A DNA stretch of 64,000 nucleotides from Streptomyces cavernicola (GTDB lineage Bacteria > Actinomycetota > Actinomycetes > Streptomycetales > Streptomycetaceae): contig NZ_JASCIQ010000012.1 of assembly GCF_029968035.1 (NCBI RefSeq), forward strand, positions 62,001-126,000, written 5' to 3'. Of this stretch, positions 1-11,154 are shown piece after piece. Position 1 is the first letter of the stretch, and every line of letters starts with the position of its first letter. The translations under genes were made by a program, and so were the position numbers. Under the pieces are notes generated by a model. The model worked only from the letters and a program-made list of their open reading frames with translations. It did no database searches and was not told the DNA's origin.

Positions 1-1316
<1,316 letters not shown>

Positions 1317-1348
1317 CCCGGATTTGATTCGGACAGGCAATTCGATGT

Positions 1349-1400
1349 GAGCTACGGGGCTCGGGCAGCGCGATCTCGCGCCGCCCGAGCCCCGTAGCTT
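1349..1400 (+). terminator. long hairpin between gap and pgk
   Basis: A 16-bp perfect stem (1351-1366 with 1383-1398) has a second 6-bp stem nested inside it (1368-1373 with 1376-1381), so about 22 bp pair with one mismatch. A TTGTTGC stretch follows. It should end or pause most gap transcripts before pgk, or protect the gap mRNA 3' end. Confidence 0.75.
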
Positions 1401-1433
1401 GTTGCTCGGAAGCTTTCAAGGAGTCCCTGAGAA

Positions 1434-2645
1434 ATGAAGACGATCGACGAACTTCTCGCCGAAGGCATCGCCGGAAAGCGGGTATTCGTCCGCGCCGACC
1501 TGAACGTGCCGCTGGACGGCACCACCATCACCGACGACGGCCGCATCCGCGCGGTGGTCCCGACCGTGAAGGCGCTCGCCGACGCGGGCGCGCGGGTCCT
1601 CGTCGCCTCCCACCTGGGCCGTCCCAAGGGCGCTCCGGACCCGGCGTTCTCGCTGGCCCCGGCCGCCGCCCGGCTCGGTGAACTCCTCGGCGCCGATGTG
1701 CAGTTCGCCACCGACACCGTCGGCGACTCCGCCAAGTCCGTCGTCGCCGGCCTCGCCGACGGCCAGGTCGCCGTCATCGAGAACCTGCGCTTCAACGCCG
1801 GCGAGACCTCCAAGGACGACGCCGAGCGCGGCGCCTTCGCCGACCAGCTGGCCGGCCTCGCCGACCTGTACGTGGGCGACGGCTTCGGCGCCGTGCACCG
1901 CAAGCACGCCTCGGTCTACGACCTCCCGGCGCGACTGCCGCACGCCGTCGGCTACTTGATCGCCAAGGAGGTCAGCGTCCTCAAGAAGCTCACCGAGGAC
2001 GTCAAGCGCCCGTACACCGTGGTCCTCGGCGGCGCCAAGGTCTCCGACAAGCTCGCCGTCATCGACGAGCTCCTCGGCAAGGCCGACCGCCTCCTCATCG
2101 GCGGCGGCATGGCGTACACCTTCCTCAAGGCCAAGGGGCACGAGGTCGGTATCTCCCTCCTTCAGGAGGACCAGATCCCGGCCGTCAAGGAGTACATGGA
2201 GCGCGCGGAGAAGAACGGCGTCGAGCTGGTCCTGCCCGTGGACGTCCTGGTCTCCACCGACTTCCCGGACCTGAAGACCAAGGCCCCGGCCGACTTCGAC
2301 ACCGTCGACGCCGACAAGATCCCCGCGGACAAGGAGGGCCTGGACATCGGCCCCAAGTCCCGTGAGCTGTTCGCCTCGAAGATCACCGACGCCGAGACGG
2401 TGTTCTGGAACGGCCCCGTCGGAGTCGCCGAGCACCCCGACTACGCTGGCGGCACGACGGCCATCGCGCAGGCCCTGCTCGACAGCAAGGGCTTCACGGT
2501 GGTCGGCGGTGGCGACTCCGCCGCCGCCGTCCGCAACCTGGGCTTCGACGAGTCGAAGTTCGGCCACATCTCGACCGGTGGCGGTGCCTCCCTCGAATAC
2601 CTCGAGGGCAAGACCCTGCCCGGCCTCGCCGCACTGGAGGACTGA
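1434..2645 (+). CDS. pgk: phosphoglycerate kinase
   Basis: Converts 1,3-bisphosphoglycerate and ADP to 3-phosphoglycerate and ATP in the cytosol. The 403-residue product is normal for bacterial PGK. The N-terminal substrate motif FVRADLNVPLDG, HLGRPKG, the ENLRFNAGE segment and the C-terminal nucleotide-binding GGGDSAAAV and STGGGASLEYLEG motifs are all visible. ATG start with a CAAGGAG ribosome binding site about 10 bp upstream. Six bases separate its stop from tpiA, so the two are cotranscribed and probably coupled. Confidence 0.97.
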   Translation: MKTIDELLAEGIAGKRVFVRADLNVPLDGTTITDDGRIRAVVPTVKALADAGARVLVASHLGRPKGAPDPAFSLAPAAARLGELLGADVQFATDTVGDSAKSVVAGLADGQVAVIENLRFNAGETSKDDAERGAFADQLAGLADLYVGDGFGAVHRKHASVYDLPARLPHAVGYLIAKEVSVLKKLTEDVKRPYTVVLGGAKVSDKLAVIDELLGKADRLLIGGGMAYTFLKAKGHEVGISLLQEDQIPAVKEYMERAEKNGVELVLPVDVLVSTDFPDLKTKAPADFDTVDADKIPADKEGLDIGPKSRELFASKITDAETVFWNGPVGVAEHPDYAGGTTAIAQALLDSKGFTVVGGGDSAAAVRNLGFDESKFGHISTGGGASLEYLEGKTLPGLAALED

Positions 2646-2651
2646 CCCCGA

Positions 2652-3428
<777 letters not shown>

Positions 3429-3576
3429 GCCGGAGAACCGACAAGCACTGAGTATGCGGTAGCGACGTAACGTCGTACCCTTGCGGGGTCCGAGGCTTGC
3501 TTTTCTGAGCTTTTCGCTCATTCACGCGAGACTCGGGCCCCGTCGTCGTACAGATACCGAGGAAGTTGGTCCAGCC

Positions 3577-3813
3577 GTGGTTATGGGGTTCTCGATCGCC
3601 CTGATCGTCTTCAGCGGACTGCTGATGCTTTTGGTGCTCATGCACAAGGGCAAGGGCGGTGGCCTCTCCGACATGTTCGGTGGCGGTATGCAGTCCTCCG
3701 TCGGCGGCTCCTCGGTCGCCGAGCGCAACCTCGACCGCATCACCGTCGTGGTCGGTCTGCTCTGGTTCGCGTGCATTGTCGTTCTTGGCCTGCTGATGAA
3801 GCTCGACAGCTGA
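3577..3813 (+). CDS. secG: preprotein translocase subunit SecG
   Basis: Small integral membrane subunit of the SecYEG protein channel. The 78-residue product has two hydrophobic helices (about residues 3-20 and 52-74) joined by the family loop KGKGGGLSDMFGGG. I chose the GTG at 3577, preceded by GAGGAAG at about 10-bp spacing; the ATG two codons later is also possible. An open frame continues upstream without SecG character. Position directly after tpiA is typical of Streptomyces. Confidence 0.92.
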   Translation: MVMGFSIALIVFSGLLMLLVLMHKGKGGGLSDMFGGGMQSSVGGSSVAERNLDRITVVVGLLWFACIVVLGLLMKLDS

Positions 3814-3832
3814 CGCTTTATCGTCCTACCGG

Positions 3833-3861
3833 TTGACGCAGTATTGCCATCCGCCTTTTAT
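3833..3861 (+). promoter_or_regulatory. candidate promoter upstream of the RbpA-family gene
   Basis: TTGACG (3833-3838) and TTTTAT (3856-3861) are separated by exactly 17 bp, a good HrdB-type arrangement. It starts right after secG and would give a leader of about 140 nt. The -10 lies in a weak CCGCC/GGCGG hairpin that could also end secG transcripts. Confidence 0.4.
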
Positions 3862-3914
3862 GGGCGGCTTATTATGGCCGTGCGTCTCCGGGGCGAGGGT
3901 GTAACTCCGAACAC

Positions 3915-3942
3915 TGGACGCGCGTTGGGCCTTACGTAGACT
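3915..3942 (+). promoter_or_regulatory. second candidate promoter for the RbpA-family gene
   Basis: TGGACG (3915-3920), a 16-bp spacer and TAGACT (3937-3942). The -10 matches the usual streptomycete TAGRNT form. It lies about 68 bp before the GTG start. Confidence 0.45.
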
Positions 3943-4009
3943 GGGGCACCCGCGGCACGGCCGCCGGTGAGCAACGCTGTGCAGCACTGTTACGCAGGGA
4001 GTTACGACC

Positions 4010-4345
4010 GTGGCAAGTGGCAACGCGATCCGTGGAAGTCGGGTCGGAGCGGGGCCGATGGGCGAGGCGGAGCGGGGCGAGTCCGCGCCGCGCCTGCGCA
4101 TCTCCTTCTGGTGCTCCAACGGGCACGAGACGGTGCCGAGCTTCGCCAGTGACGCGCAGGTGCCCGACACGTGGGACTGTCCGCGCTGCGGATTCCCGGC
4201 CGGCCAGGACCGGGACAACCCGCCGGACCCGCCCCGCACCGAGCCCTACAAGACGCACCTCGCGTACGTGCGCGAGCGGCGCAGCGACGCGGACGGCGAG
4301 GCGATCCTCGCCGAGGCACTCGCCAAACTGCGCGGCGAGATCTAG
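4010..4345 (+). CDS. RbpA-family RNA polymerase-binding protein (paralogue)
   Basis: RbpA proteins bind the principal sigma factor and RNA polymerase and stimulate initiation. This 111-residue product has the zinc-ribbon spacing of streptomycete RbpA: C35, H39, C57 and C60 (FWCSNGHE and WDCPRCG), then an ERRSDADGEAILAEAL helix like the sigma-interacting C-terminus. It is shorter than the classical RbpA I remember (about 124 residues) and its N-terminal extension differs, so I read it as the RbpB-type paralogue. GTG start with GGGAG about 9 bp upstream. A perfect terminator follows, so it is probably monocistronic. Confidence 0.8.
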   Translation: MASGNAIRGSRVGAGPMGEAERGESAPRLRISFWCSNGHETVPSFASDAQVPDTWDCPRCGFPAGQDRDNPPDPPRTEPYKTHLAYVRERRSDADGEAILAEALAKLRGEI

Positions 4346-4355
4346 GAATTGAGAT

Positions 4356-4384
4356 CGGCCGGACACCCTCGGGGTGTCCGGCCG
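4356..4384 (+). terminator. intrinsic-type terminator after the RbpA-family gene
   Basis: A 13-bp perfect stem (4356-4368 with 4372-4384) with a 3-nt loop, followed by GATCTGTTTCGG. It isolates the RbpA-family gene from the MFS gene. Confidence 0.85.
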
Positions 4385-4519
4385 GATCTGTTTCGGAAGC
4401 CCGCCCGGGGCGGAATTCGATATTCCGGCTCAACTCCCCACGCACCCCCGTTCGTCGCCCCGGTCGATTGTCAGTGGCTCCGCCTAAGGTCGTGAAGTAC
4501 CTGACTGGAGGGGGGAGTT

Positions 4520-5749
4520 ATGACGGCAGTGGAGGCCACGCAGACGCTTGCGCCGTCCTGGCGCGGGGGATTCGGGCGGCTCTGGTCCGCGGCGATCGTC
4601 TCGCGCTTCGGGGACGCGCTGAGGATCGCGGCCCTGCCCCTGCTCGCCGCATCGCTGACGGACGATCCGATGCTGGTCGCCCTCGTCACCGCCTCCGGCT
4701 ATCTGCCCTGGATCCTCTTCGGCCTGCTCGGCGGCGCGGTCGCCGACCGGGTCGACCAGCGCCGCGCCATGTGGGCCGTCGATCTCGTACGAGGGCTGCT
4801 GCTCGCCGGGTTCGCGCTCGCCGTGGGGCTCGGGCACGCCTCGATCGGGCTGCTGATCGCGCTCGCCTTCCTCCTCACCAGCCTGCAGACCCTCTTCGAC
4901 AACGCCGCCACGGCCCTCCTGCCCGATCTGGTGCCGCCCGAGGCGCTCGGCAGCGCCAACGCCCGGTTGCAGACCGGGCAGATGCTCGTCAGCAGCTTCC
5001 TGGCCACCCCGCTCGTGCCGCTGCTCCTCGCCGCCGGCGCAGCCGTGCCGTACGCGGCGGACGCGGCCACCTACCTTCTCGCCGCGGCGCTCGTCGCCTC
5101 GCTGCGGCCGTCGCCCCGCGAGCGGGACGCGCGGCCCAGCGGGCGTACCTTGCGGGCGGACATCGCGGAAGGGCTGCGGATCCTGTGGCGGGACCGGACG
5201 TTGCGCGGCCTGTGCATATCGACCACGTTGTGCAACATCGGCGTCGGCGGGCTCATCGCCACCCTCGTCCTGCATGTGACGGGCTGGCTCGGCGCGGGCG
5301 AGGCGGCGTACGCGCTGTGCCTGTCGGCGTACGGCGTGGGCAGTGTGACCGGCGGGTTCTTCGCCAACCGGATCGGGCGGCGCATCGGCAGGCTGCGCAG
5401 CGTGCTCGTCGCGGGCGCCCTGCAGATCGGGCCGCTCGTCGCGATCGGCGTGATCCGCAGTGTGTGGGCGGTCGTGGTGGGCCTGGTCGTCTTCGGCTTC
5501 ATGGGCATGGTGTGGAACGTCAACCAGGTGACGCTCATGCAGCAGCGCAGCCCCACTGCCGCGCTGGGCCGGATCAGCGCCGCCTTCCGGACCGTGTCGC
5601 TCGGCGGGACGCCGTTCGGCGCGCTGCTCGCCGGGGCCGTCGCGGCGGGGTGGGGGCTCAACACCCCGGCGCTTCTTGCCGCTGCGCTGTTCGTGCTCTC
5701 CGTCGCCGCGCTGATACCCGCGCTCAAGTCACCCGTCACCGCTCCTTAA
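4520..5749 (+). CDS. MFS transporter, EntS/MFS_3-like
   Basis: A 409-residue polytopic membrane protein with about 12 hydrophobic segments and the MFS motif A equivalent GGAVADRVDQRR between helices 2 and 3. A repeat of it (ANRIGRRIGR) follows at the start of the second half. The closest family I recognise is the EntS-like exporter group. Substrate unknown. ATG start with a clear GGAGGGGGGAG ribosome binding site. It stands alone between terminators and pgi, so the context gives no substrate clue. Confidence 0.8.
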   Translation: MTAVEATQTLAPSWRGGFGRLWSAAIVSRFGDALRIAALPLLAASLTDDPMLVALVTASGYLPWILFGLLGGAVADRVDQRRAMWAVDLVRGLLLAGFALAVGLGHASIGLLIALAFLLTSLQTLFDNAATALLPDLVPPEALGSANARLQTGQMLVSSFLATPLVPLLLAAGAAVPYAADAATYLLAAALVASLRPSPRERDARPSGRTLRADIAEGLRILWRDRTLRGLCISTTLCNIGVGGLIATLVLHVTGWLGAGEAAYALCLSAYGVGSVTGGFFANRIGRRIGRLRSVLVAGALQIGPLVAIGVIRSVWAVVVGLVVFGFMGMVWNVNQVTLMQQRSPTAALGRISAAFRTVSLGGTPFGALLAGAVAAGWGLNTPALLAAALFVLSVAALIPALKSPVTAP

Positions 5750-5854
5750 GTCGGCCGACAGGGGACAGACAGCTCATACCGCTCGCTGATCAATTAGGTT
5801 GGAAGGGCAGCGGGGAAGTGCAGGATCAGGTAAGAGAGAAGGCTGAAGTCCGAG

Positions 5855-7507
5855 ATGAACGCAGCAAGCCGCACCAGGCTCAACCAGTTGCCGGAGTGGA
5901 CCGCGCTCGGCAAGCACCGGGAGCAGCTGGGCGACGCTCACCTGCGGGAACTGTTCGCCGCTGACCCGCAGCGCGCCGGGAAGTACACGGCGCAGGTGGG
6001 CGACCTGCACATCGACCACTCCAAGCAGCTGGTCACGGACGAGACCCTTGAGCTGCTGCGAGAACTGGCCGCCGCGACCGACGTGTTCGGGCTGCGGGAC
6101 GCCATGTTCCGCGGCGAGAAGATCAACACCACCGAGGACCGCGCCGTCCTGCACACCGCGCTGCGCGCCCCGCGAGACGCCGTGATCGAGGTCGACGGGG
6201 AGAACGTCGTGCCGAAGGTGCACGCCGTGCTCGACAAGATGAGCGCCTTCGCCGAACGCGTCCGCTCCGGCGAGTGGACCGGCCACACCGGCAGGCCCAT
6301 CAAGAACGTCGTGAACATCGGCATCGGCGGCTCCGACCTCGGCCCCGCGATGGCGTACGAGGTGCTGCGCTCCTACACCGACCGCAATCTGACGTTCCGC
6401 TTCGTCTCCAACGTCGACGGCGCCGATCTGCACGAGGCCGTACGGGACTTGGACCCGGCCGAGACGCTGTTCGTCGTCGCGTCGAAGACCTTCACCACGA
6501 TCGAGACGATCACCAACGCCACCTCGGCGCGGAACTGGCTCCTGACCGGTCTTCAGGCCGGGCAGGAGGCCGTGGCGAAGCACTTCGTGGCATTGTCCAC
6601 CAACGCCGGGAAGGTCGCTGAGTTCGGCATCGACACGGCCAACATGTTCGAGTTCTGGGACTGGGTCGGCGGCCGCTACTCCTACGACTCGGCGATCGGC
6701 CTCTCCCTGATGATCGCCATCGGGCCCGAGCGCTTCCGCGAGATGCTCGACGGCTTCCACCTCGTCGACGAGCACTTCCGCACGGCCCCGCCGGAGTCCA
6801 ACGTCCCGCTGCTTCTGGGGCTGTTGGGGGTCTGGTACGGCGCGTTCTTCGACGCCCAGTCGCACGCGGTGCTGCCGTACTCGCACTACCTGTCCAAGTT
6901 CACGGCGTACCTGCAGCAGCTGGACATGGAGTCCAACGGCAAGTCCGTGGACCGGGACGGCAACCCGGTGGACTGGCAGACCGGGCCGGTCGTCTGGGGC
7001 ACGCCGGGCACCAACGGGCAGCACGCCTACTACCAGTTGATCCACCAGGGCACGAAGGTCATCCCGGCGGACTTCATCGGCTTCGCCGAGCCGGTGGCGG
7101 ATCTGCCGCCCGGTCTGGTCGGCCAGCACGATCTGCTGATGGCCAACTTCTTCGCGCAGACGCAGGCCTTGGCGTTCGGTAAGACGCCGGACGAGGTGCG
7201 GGCCGAGGGGGTGCCCGAGGAACTCGTCGCGCACAAGACGTTCCGCGGCAACCACCCGACGACCACGATCCTCGCCGCCGAGCTGACGCCGTCCGTGCTC
7301 GGGCAGCTGATCGCCCTCTACGAGCACAAGGTGTTCGTGCAGGGGGCGATCTGGAACGTCGACTCGTTCGACCAGTGGGGGGTCGAGTTGGGGAAGGTGC
7401 TTGCGAAGCGGGTGGAGCCTGCGTTGACGGACGGGGTCGAGGTGGAGGGCTTGGACGCTTCGTCCCGGGCGTTGGTGGCGAAGTATCGGGAGTTGCGGGG
7501 GCGTTGA
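5855..7507 (+). CDS. pgi: glucose-6-phosphate isomerase
   Basis: Interconverts glucose-6-phosphate and fructose-6-phosphate, joining the glycolytic genes on its left to the pentose-phosphate operon on its right. 550 residues, normal for the long bacterial type. Visible motifs: [22 protein letters not shown] for the sugar phosphate site, [21 protein letters not shown] and the C-terminal [20 protein letters not shown] signature. ATG at 5855. A TAGGTT hexamer at 5795-5800 may be the -10 of its own promoter. It converges on pgl. Confidence 0.96.
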   Translation: MNAASRTRLNQLPEWTALGKHREQLGDAHLRELFAADPQRAGKYTAQVGDLHIDHSKQLVTDETLELLRELAAATDVFGLRDAMFRGEKINTTEDRAVLHTALRAPRDAVIEVDGENVVPKVHAVLDKMSAFAERVRSGEWTGHTGRPIKNVVNIGIGGSDLGPAMAYEVLRSYTDRNLTFRFVSNVDGADLHEAVRDLDPAETLFVVASKTFTTIETITNATSARNWLLTGLQAGQEAVAKHFVALSTNAGKVAEFGIDTANMFEFWDWVGGRYSYDSAIGLSLMIAIGPERFREMLDGFHLVDEHFRTAPPESNVPLLLGLLGVWYGAFFDAQSHAVLPYSHYLSKFTAYLQQLDMESNGKSVDRDGNPVDWQTGPVVWGTPGTNGQHAYYQLIHQGTKVIPADFIGFAEPVADLPPGLVGQHDLLMANFFAQTQALAFGKTPDEVRAEGVPEELVAHKTFRGNHPTTTILAAELTPSVLGQLIALYEHKVFVQGAIWNVDSFDQWGVELGKVLAKRVEPALTDGVEVEGLDASSRALVAKYRELRGR

Positions 7508-7520
7508 GGGTCGGTACGCG

Positions 7521-7562
7521 GAAGGGACGGGGCTGGGTTTTCTTCCCCAGTCCCGCCCCTTC
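7521..7562 (+). terminator. pgi terminator
   Basis: A 17-bp stem with one A/C mismatch and one wobble pair (7521-7537 with 7546-7562) around an 8-nt T-rich loop. It lies 13 bp after the pgi stop and should work in both directions between convergent pgi and pgl. Confidence 0.75.
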
Positions 7563-7630
7563 CCGGCTGTGCCTGATATGCGGCTGCCGCCGCGTGGCTG
7601 CGGCGCTTCGGGGGCCAGCCCACGGACCCC

Positions 7631-7673
7631 CTCCCCCAAGCTCTCGGCTGCGCTCGAGCAGGGGGACCCCCAT
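7631..7673 (+). repeat. TCCCCCA...ACCCCCAT mini-element, copy A
   Basis: Starts CTCCCCCA and ends GGGGGACCCCCAT, with an internal GCTCTCG/CGCTCGAGC inverted repeat. GGACCCCC is duplicated at 7624-7631 and 7664-7671. It sits inside the gene-end repeat that follows it. Other family members lie at 30935-30967 and 36916-36953. Confidence 0.6.
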
Positions 7674-7693
7674 CTCAAACGCCGGAGGGGCTG
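7674..7693 (+). repeat. gene-end repeat CTCAAACGCCGG, copy 1
   Basis: CTCAAACGCCGGAGGGGCTG occurs here, at 17455-17474, inverted at 44736-44755 and in degenerate form at 53269-53290. All copies lie just outside stop codons, mostly in convergent gaps. Confidence 0.7.
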
Positions 7694-7704
7694 AATTCAG
7701 CTGA

Positions 7705-8490
7705 TCACGGCGAAGCCGGCGGGTACAGGCCCCTCGGCAACTGCGAAGCCGCCGCCGAGTCCAGCAGCCACAGCGTGCGCGAGCGGCCGTGCGCGCCCGC
7801 TGCCGGGGCCTGGACCTCGCCCGCGCCGGACAGGGCGATGGCCACGGCCTGCGCCTTGTCCTCGCCCGCCGCGAGCAGCCACACCTCGCGGGCGGAGCGG
7901 ATCGCGGGCAGGGTGAGGGAGATCCGCGTCGGCGGCGGCTTGGGCGCGCCGTGCACACCCACGACCATCCGCTCGGTCTCGCGCACCGCGGGCAACTCCG
8001 GGAACAGCGACGCCACATGGGTGTCCGGGCCGACACCGAGGAGCAGCACGTCGAAGGTCGGGGCCTCCGAGTGGTTCTCGGGCTGTGCGGCCTTGGCCAG
8101 TTGGACCGCGTACGCCTCGGCCGCGGTGTCCGCGTCGATGCCGTACGGGCCGTCCGACGCGGGCATCGCGTGCACCCGGGCCGGGTCGAGCGGCACCGAG
8201 TCGAGCAGCGCCTCGCGGGCCTGCGTGTAGTTGCGGTCCGGGTCGCCCTCCGGCAGGAACCGCTCGTCGCCCCACCACAGGTCGAGGCGGCTCCAGTCGA
8301 CGGCGTCCCGCGCGGGGGAGGAGCCGAGCGCGGCGAGCAGGCCGTTGCCGTTGCGGCCGCCGGTGAGGACCACGGACGCGGAGCCGCGGGCGGCCTGCGC
8401 GTCCACGATCTTCGTGATCAGGCGGGCCGCGGCGGCCTGGGCCATGAGCTCCTTGTCGCGGTGGACGACGAGCTGCGGGGAGACGCTCAC
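7705..8490 (-). CDS. pgl: 6-phosphogluconolactonase
   Basis: Hydrolyses 6-phosphogluconolactone, the second step of the oxidative pentose-phosphate path. 261 residues from the GTG at 8490, the usual length. Motifs: WWGDERFLP, the Pgl/NagB-type LLLGVGPDTHVASLFPE (the family histidine kept, DG replaced by DT) and LTLPAIRSA. The start is fixed by a GTGA overlap with the opcA stop, so the two are coupled. Last gene of the tkt-tal-zwf-opcA-pgl run. Confidence 0.95.
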   Translation of the reverse strand: MSVSPQLVVHRDKELMAQAAAARLITKIVDAQAARGSASVVLTGGRNGNGLLAALGSSPARDAVDWSRLDLWWGDERFLPEGDPDRNYTQAREALLDSVPLDPARVHAMPASDGPYGIDADTAAEAYAVQLAKAAQPENHSEAPTFDVLLLGVGPDTHVASLFPELPAVRETERMVVGVHGAPKPPPTRISLTLPAIRSAREVWLLAAGEDKAQAVAIALSGAGEVQAPAAGAHGRSRTLWLLDSAAASQLPRGLYPPASP

Positions 8491-9620
8491 TTCGACCCCG
8501 CCTTCGAGCCGGAGGCTGCCGAAGTCGCCTTCTTCGCCTGGGACTTGGCGGCCTTCTTCGTACCCGAAGGCGCAGCCGTACGCGAACCCGAACCCGAAGC
8601 CGCGCCCGTACTCGCATCCGAAACCGGATCCGAAGCCGCAGCCTCGTCCGGCGCGGCAGCAGCAGCCGCAGCCGGCGCCGGCGGAACCGTCTCCGGCTGG
8701 ACGAGCCGGTCCACGCCGTACTTCAGCGCCGAGGCGTACGTGTCGTCCGGGTCGAGGCGGCGCAGCTCCTCCGCGATCAGCTCGGCCGTCTCGCGCCGCT
8801 TCAACGCCACCGCGCGGTCCGGCTGTCCCTGCATGGAGAGCGTCGCGAGGGCGCCGTCGGGCCGGTCGAGGACGATCGGGCCGCCGTCGGTCTCCAGGCG
8901 TACCGCCGTGAGCCCCGGGCCGCTGGACAGTGAGCGCGTCACCGGCACGGAGAGCCGGTCGGCGAGCCACATGCCGAGCAGCTCACAGCTCGGGTTGAAC
9001 TCCTCGCCCTCCACCTCGGCCGCGGTGACCTTGCAGGTCACCTGGTCGAGAGCGGCGGCCAGCATGGAGCGCCACGGGGTGATCCGGGTCCAGGACAGAT
9101 CCGTGTCACCCGGCGTGTACGTCTCCGCGCGCGAGGCCAGCTCGTGGATGGGCTGCTCGCACGCGTACGTGTCCGTGACGCGGCGCTGCGCGAGCGCGCC
9201 CAGCGGGTCGTTGGCCGGGTCGAGCGGCGCGTTCACCGGCCACCACACGACGACCGGCGCGTCCGGCAGGAGCAGCGGCAGGACCACCGACTGGGCGTGG
9301 TTGAGGACGTCGCCGTACAGCCGAAGGATCACCGTCTCGCCGGTGCCCGCGTCCGCGCCCACGCGCACGTCGGCGTCCAGGCGCGAGGACGTGCGGTCAC
9401 GCGGGGAGCGTGCGGCCCGCTTGATGACGACGAGGGTGCGCGAGGGGTGCTCGCGCGAGGCCTCGTTGGCCGCCTTCAGGGAGTCGTACGCGTTCTCCTC
9501 GTCGGTGACGATGACCAGCGTGAGCACCATGCCGACGGCCGGCGAGCCGATGGCGCGGCGGCCCTGCACGAGAGCCTTGTTGACCTTGCTGGCCGTGGTG
9601 TCCGTGAGGTCGATCTTCAT
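8487..9620 (-). CDS. opcA: glucose-6-phosphate dehydrogenase assembly protein OpcA
   Basis: OpcA is needed for full G6PDH activity in cyanobacteria and actinobacteria and is almost always next to zwf. 377 residues: a conserved core to about residue 310, with VVWWPVNAPLDPANDPLGALAQRRVTD split as WWP and DPLGALAQRR motifs and WTRITPWRSMLAAALD, then a low-complexity Ala/Ser/Lys tail (about 312-377) typical of disordered streptomycete C-termini. The start overlaps the zwf stop by ATGA and the stop overlaps pgl by GTGA. Confidence 0.94.
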   Translation of the reverse strand: MKIDLTDTTASKVNKALVQGRRAIGSPAVGMVLTLVIVTDEENAYDSLKAANEASREHPSRTLVVIKRAARSPRDRTSSRLDADVRVGADAGTGETVILRLYGDVLNHAQSVVLPLLLPDAPVVVWWPVNAPLDPANDPLGALAQRRVTDTYACEQPIHELASRAETYTPGDTDLSWTRITPWRSMLAAALDQVTCKVTAAEVEGEEFNPSCELLGMWLADRLSVPVTRSLSSGPGLTAVRLETDGGPIVLDRPDGALATLSMQGQPDRAVALKRRETAELIAEELRRLDPDDTYASALKYGVDRLVQPETVPPAPAAAAAAAPDEAAASDPVSDASTGAASGSGSRTAAPSGTKKAAKSQAKKATSAASGSKAGSK

Positions 9621-11152
9621 GGGCGGCGCCAGCTCCGTCCGTCTCGTTCGAGCATTTCGTCCGCCTCGACGGGGCCCCAGGTGCCGGAGGGGTACTGCGC
9701 GGGCTTGCCACTCACGTCCCAGTTCTGCTCGATCGGGTCGAGGATGTTCCAGGACAGCTCGACCTCCTCGGTGCGCGGGAAGAGGTTCGAATCGCCCAAC
9801 AGGACGTCCAGGATGAGGCGTTCGTACGCCTCGGGGCTGGACTCGGTGAAGGACTCGCCGTACGCAAAGTCCATGGACACGTCCCGGACCTCCATCGACG
9901 TGCCCGGCACCTTCGAGCCGAACCGCATCGTCACGCCCTCGTCCGGCTGGACCCGGATGACCAGGGCGTTGTGCCCGAGCTCCTCGGTCGCCGTGTGGTC
10001 GAAGGGGGAGTGCGGGGCGCGCTGGAAGACGACGGCGATCTCGGTGACGCGGCGGCCGAGGCGCTTGCCGGTGCGCAGATAGAACGGCACGCCCGCCCAG
10101 CGGCGGTTGTCGATCTCCAGCTTCATCGCGGCATACGTGTCGGTCGTCGACGCCGGGTCGATGCCGTCCTCCTGGAGGTAGCCGATGACCTTCTCGCCGC
10201 CCTGCCAGCCGGCCGCGTACTGGCCGCGGACCGTGTGCTTCGACAGGTCCTTGGGCAGCTTCACCGCGCCGAGGACCTTGGTCTTCTCGGCGGCGAGCGC
10301 GTCCGCGTCGAAGGAGGAGGGCTCCTCCATCGCGGTCAGCGCGAGCAGCTGAAGGAGGTGGTTCTGGATGACGTCACGGGCGGCGCCGATGCCGTCGTAG
10401 TACCCGGCGCGGCCGCCGATGCCGATGTCCTCGGCCATGGTGATCTGCACGTGGTCGACGTACGACCGGTTCCAGATCGGCTCGAAGAGGGTGTTGGCGA
10501 ACCGGAGCGCCAGGATGTTCTGGACGGTCTCCTTGCCGAGGTAGTGGTCGATCCGGAAGACCTGCTCGGGCTTGAACACCTCGTGCACGATGGCGTTCAA
10601 CTCGCGTGCGGAGGCGAGGTCGTGGCCGAAAGGCTTCTCGATGACGGCGCGCCGCCAGGAGCCCTCGCTCTGGTCCGCGAGGCCGTGCTTCTTCAGCTGC
10701 TGCACGACGTTGGGGAAGAACTTCGGCGGCACCGAGAGATAGAACGCGAAGTTGCCGCCCGTGCCCTGCGCCTTGTCGAGCTCCTGCATCGTCGACTTCA
10801 GCGTCTCGAACGCCTCGTCGTCGTCGAAGTTGCCCTGGACGAACCGCATGCCCTGGCTCAGCTGCTGCCAGACCTCCTCGCGGAACGGGGTGCGGGAGTG
10901 CTGCTTGACGGCGTCGTGCACTTCCTGCGCGAAGTCCTCGTCCTGCCACTCGCGGCGGGCGAAGCCGATGAGCGAGAAGCCCGGCGGCAACAGGCCCCGG
11001 TTGGCCAGGTCGTAGACGGCAGGCATCAGCTTCTTACGGGACAAATCGCCCGTGACGCCGAAGATCACCAGGCCCGACGGCCCCGCGATACGCGGGAGCC
11101 GTCGGTCCAGTGCGTCACGAAGCGGGTTGGCTCCGTCGACAGTGGGGGACAA
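9617..11152 (-). CDS. zwf: glucose-6-phosphate 1-dehydrogenase
   Basis: Oxidises glucose-6-phosphate with NADP, the entry to the pentose-phosphate path. I place the start at a TTG (11152): a GGAAGG ribosome binding site lies 6 bp upstream, and homology begins at ANPLRDALDRRLPRIAGPSGLVIF (a region, not one motif). That gives 511 residues, the family norm. Coenzyme motif GVTGDLSRKK at 32-41, active-site RIDHYLGKE and the substrate-lysine segment EKPFGHD are intact. The frame stays open upstream over tal, so an ATG-only search would extend it wrongly. The start is 2 bp from the tal stop. Confidence 0.93.
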   Translation of the reverse strand: MSPTVDGANPLRDALDRRLPRIAGPSGLVIFGVTGDLSRKKLMPAVYDLANRGLLPPGFSLIGFARREWQDEDFAQEVHDAVKQHSRTPFREEVWQQLSQGMRFVQGNFDDDEAFETLKSTMQELDKAQGTGGNFAFYLSVPPKFFPNVVQQLKKHGLADQSEGSWRRAVIEKPFGHDLASARELNAIVHEVFKPEQVFRIDHYLGKETVQNILALRFANTLFEPIWNRSYVDHVQITMAEDIGIGGRAGYYDGIGAARDVIQNHLLQLLALTAMEEPSSFDADALAAEKTKVLGAVKLPKDLSKHTVRGQYAAGWQGGEKVIGYLQEDGIDPASTTDTYAAMKLEIDNRRWAGVPFYLRTGKRLGRRVTEIAVVFQRAPHSPFDHTATEELGHNALVIRVQPDEGVTMRFGSKVPGTSMEVRDVSMDFAYGESFTESSPEAYERLILDVLLGDSNLFPRTEEVELSWNILDPIEQNWDVSGKPAQYPSGTWGPVEADEMLERDGRSWRRP

Positions 11153-11154
11153 GA

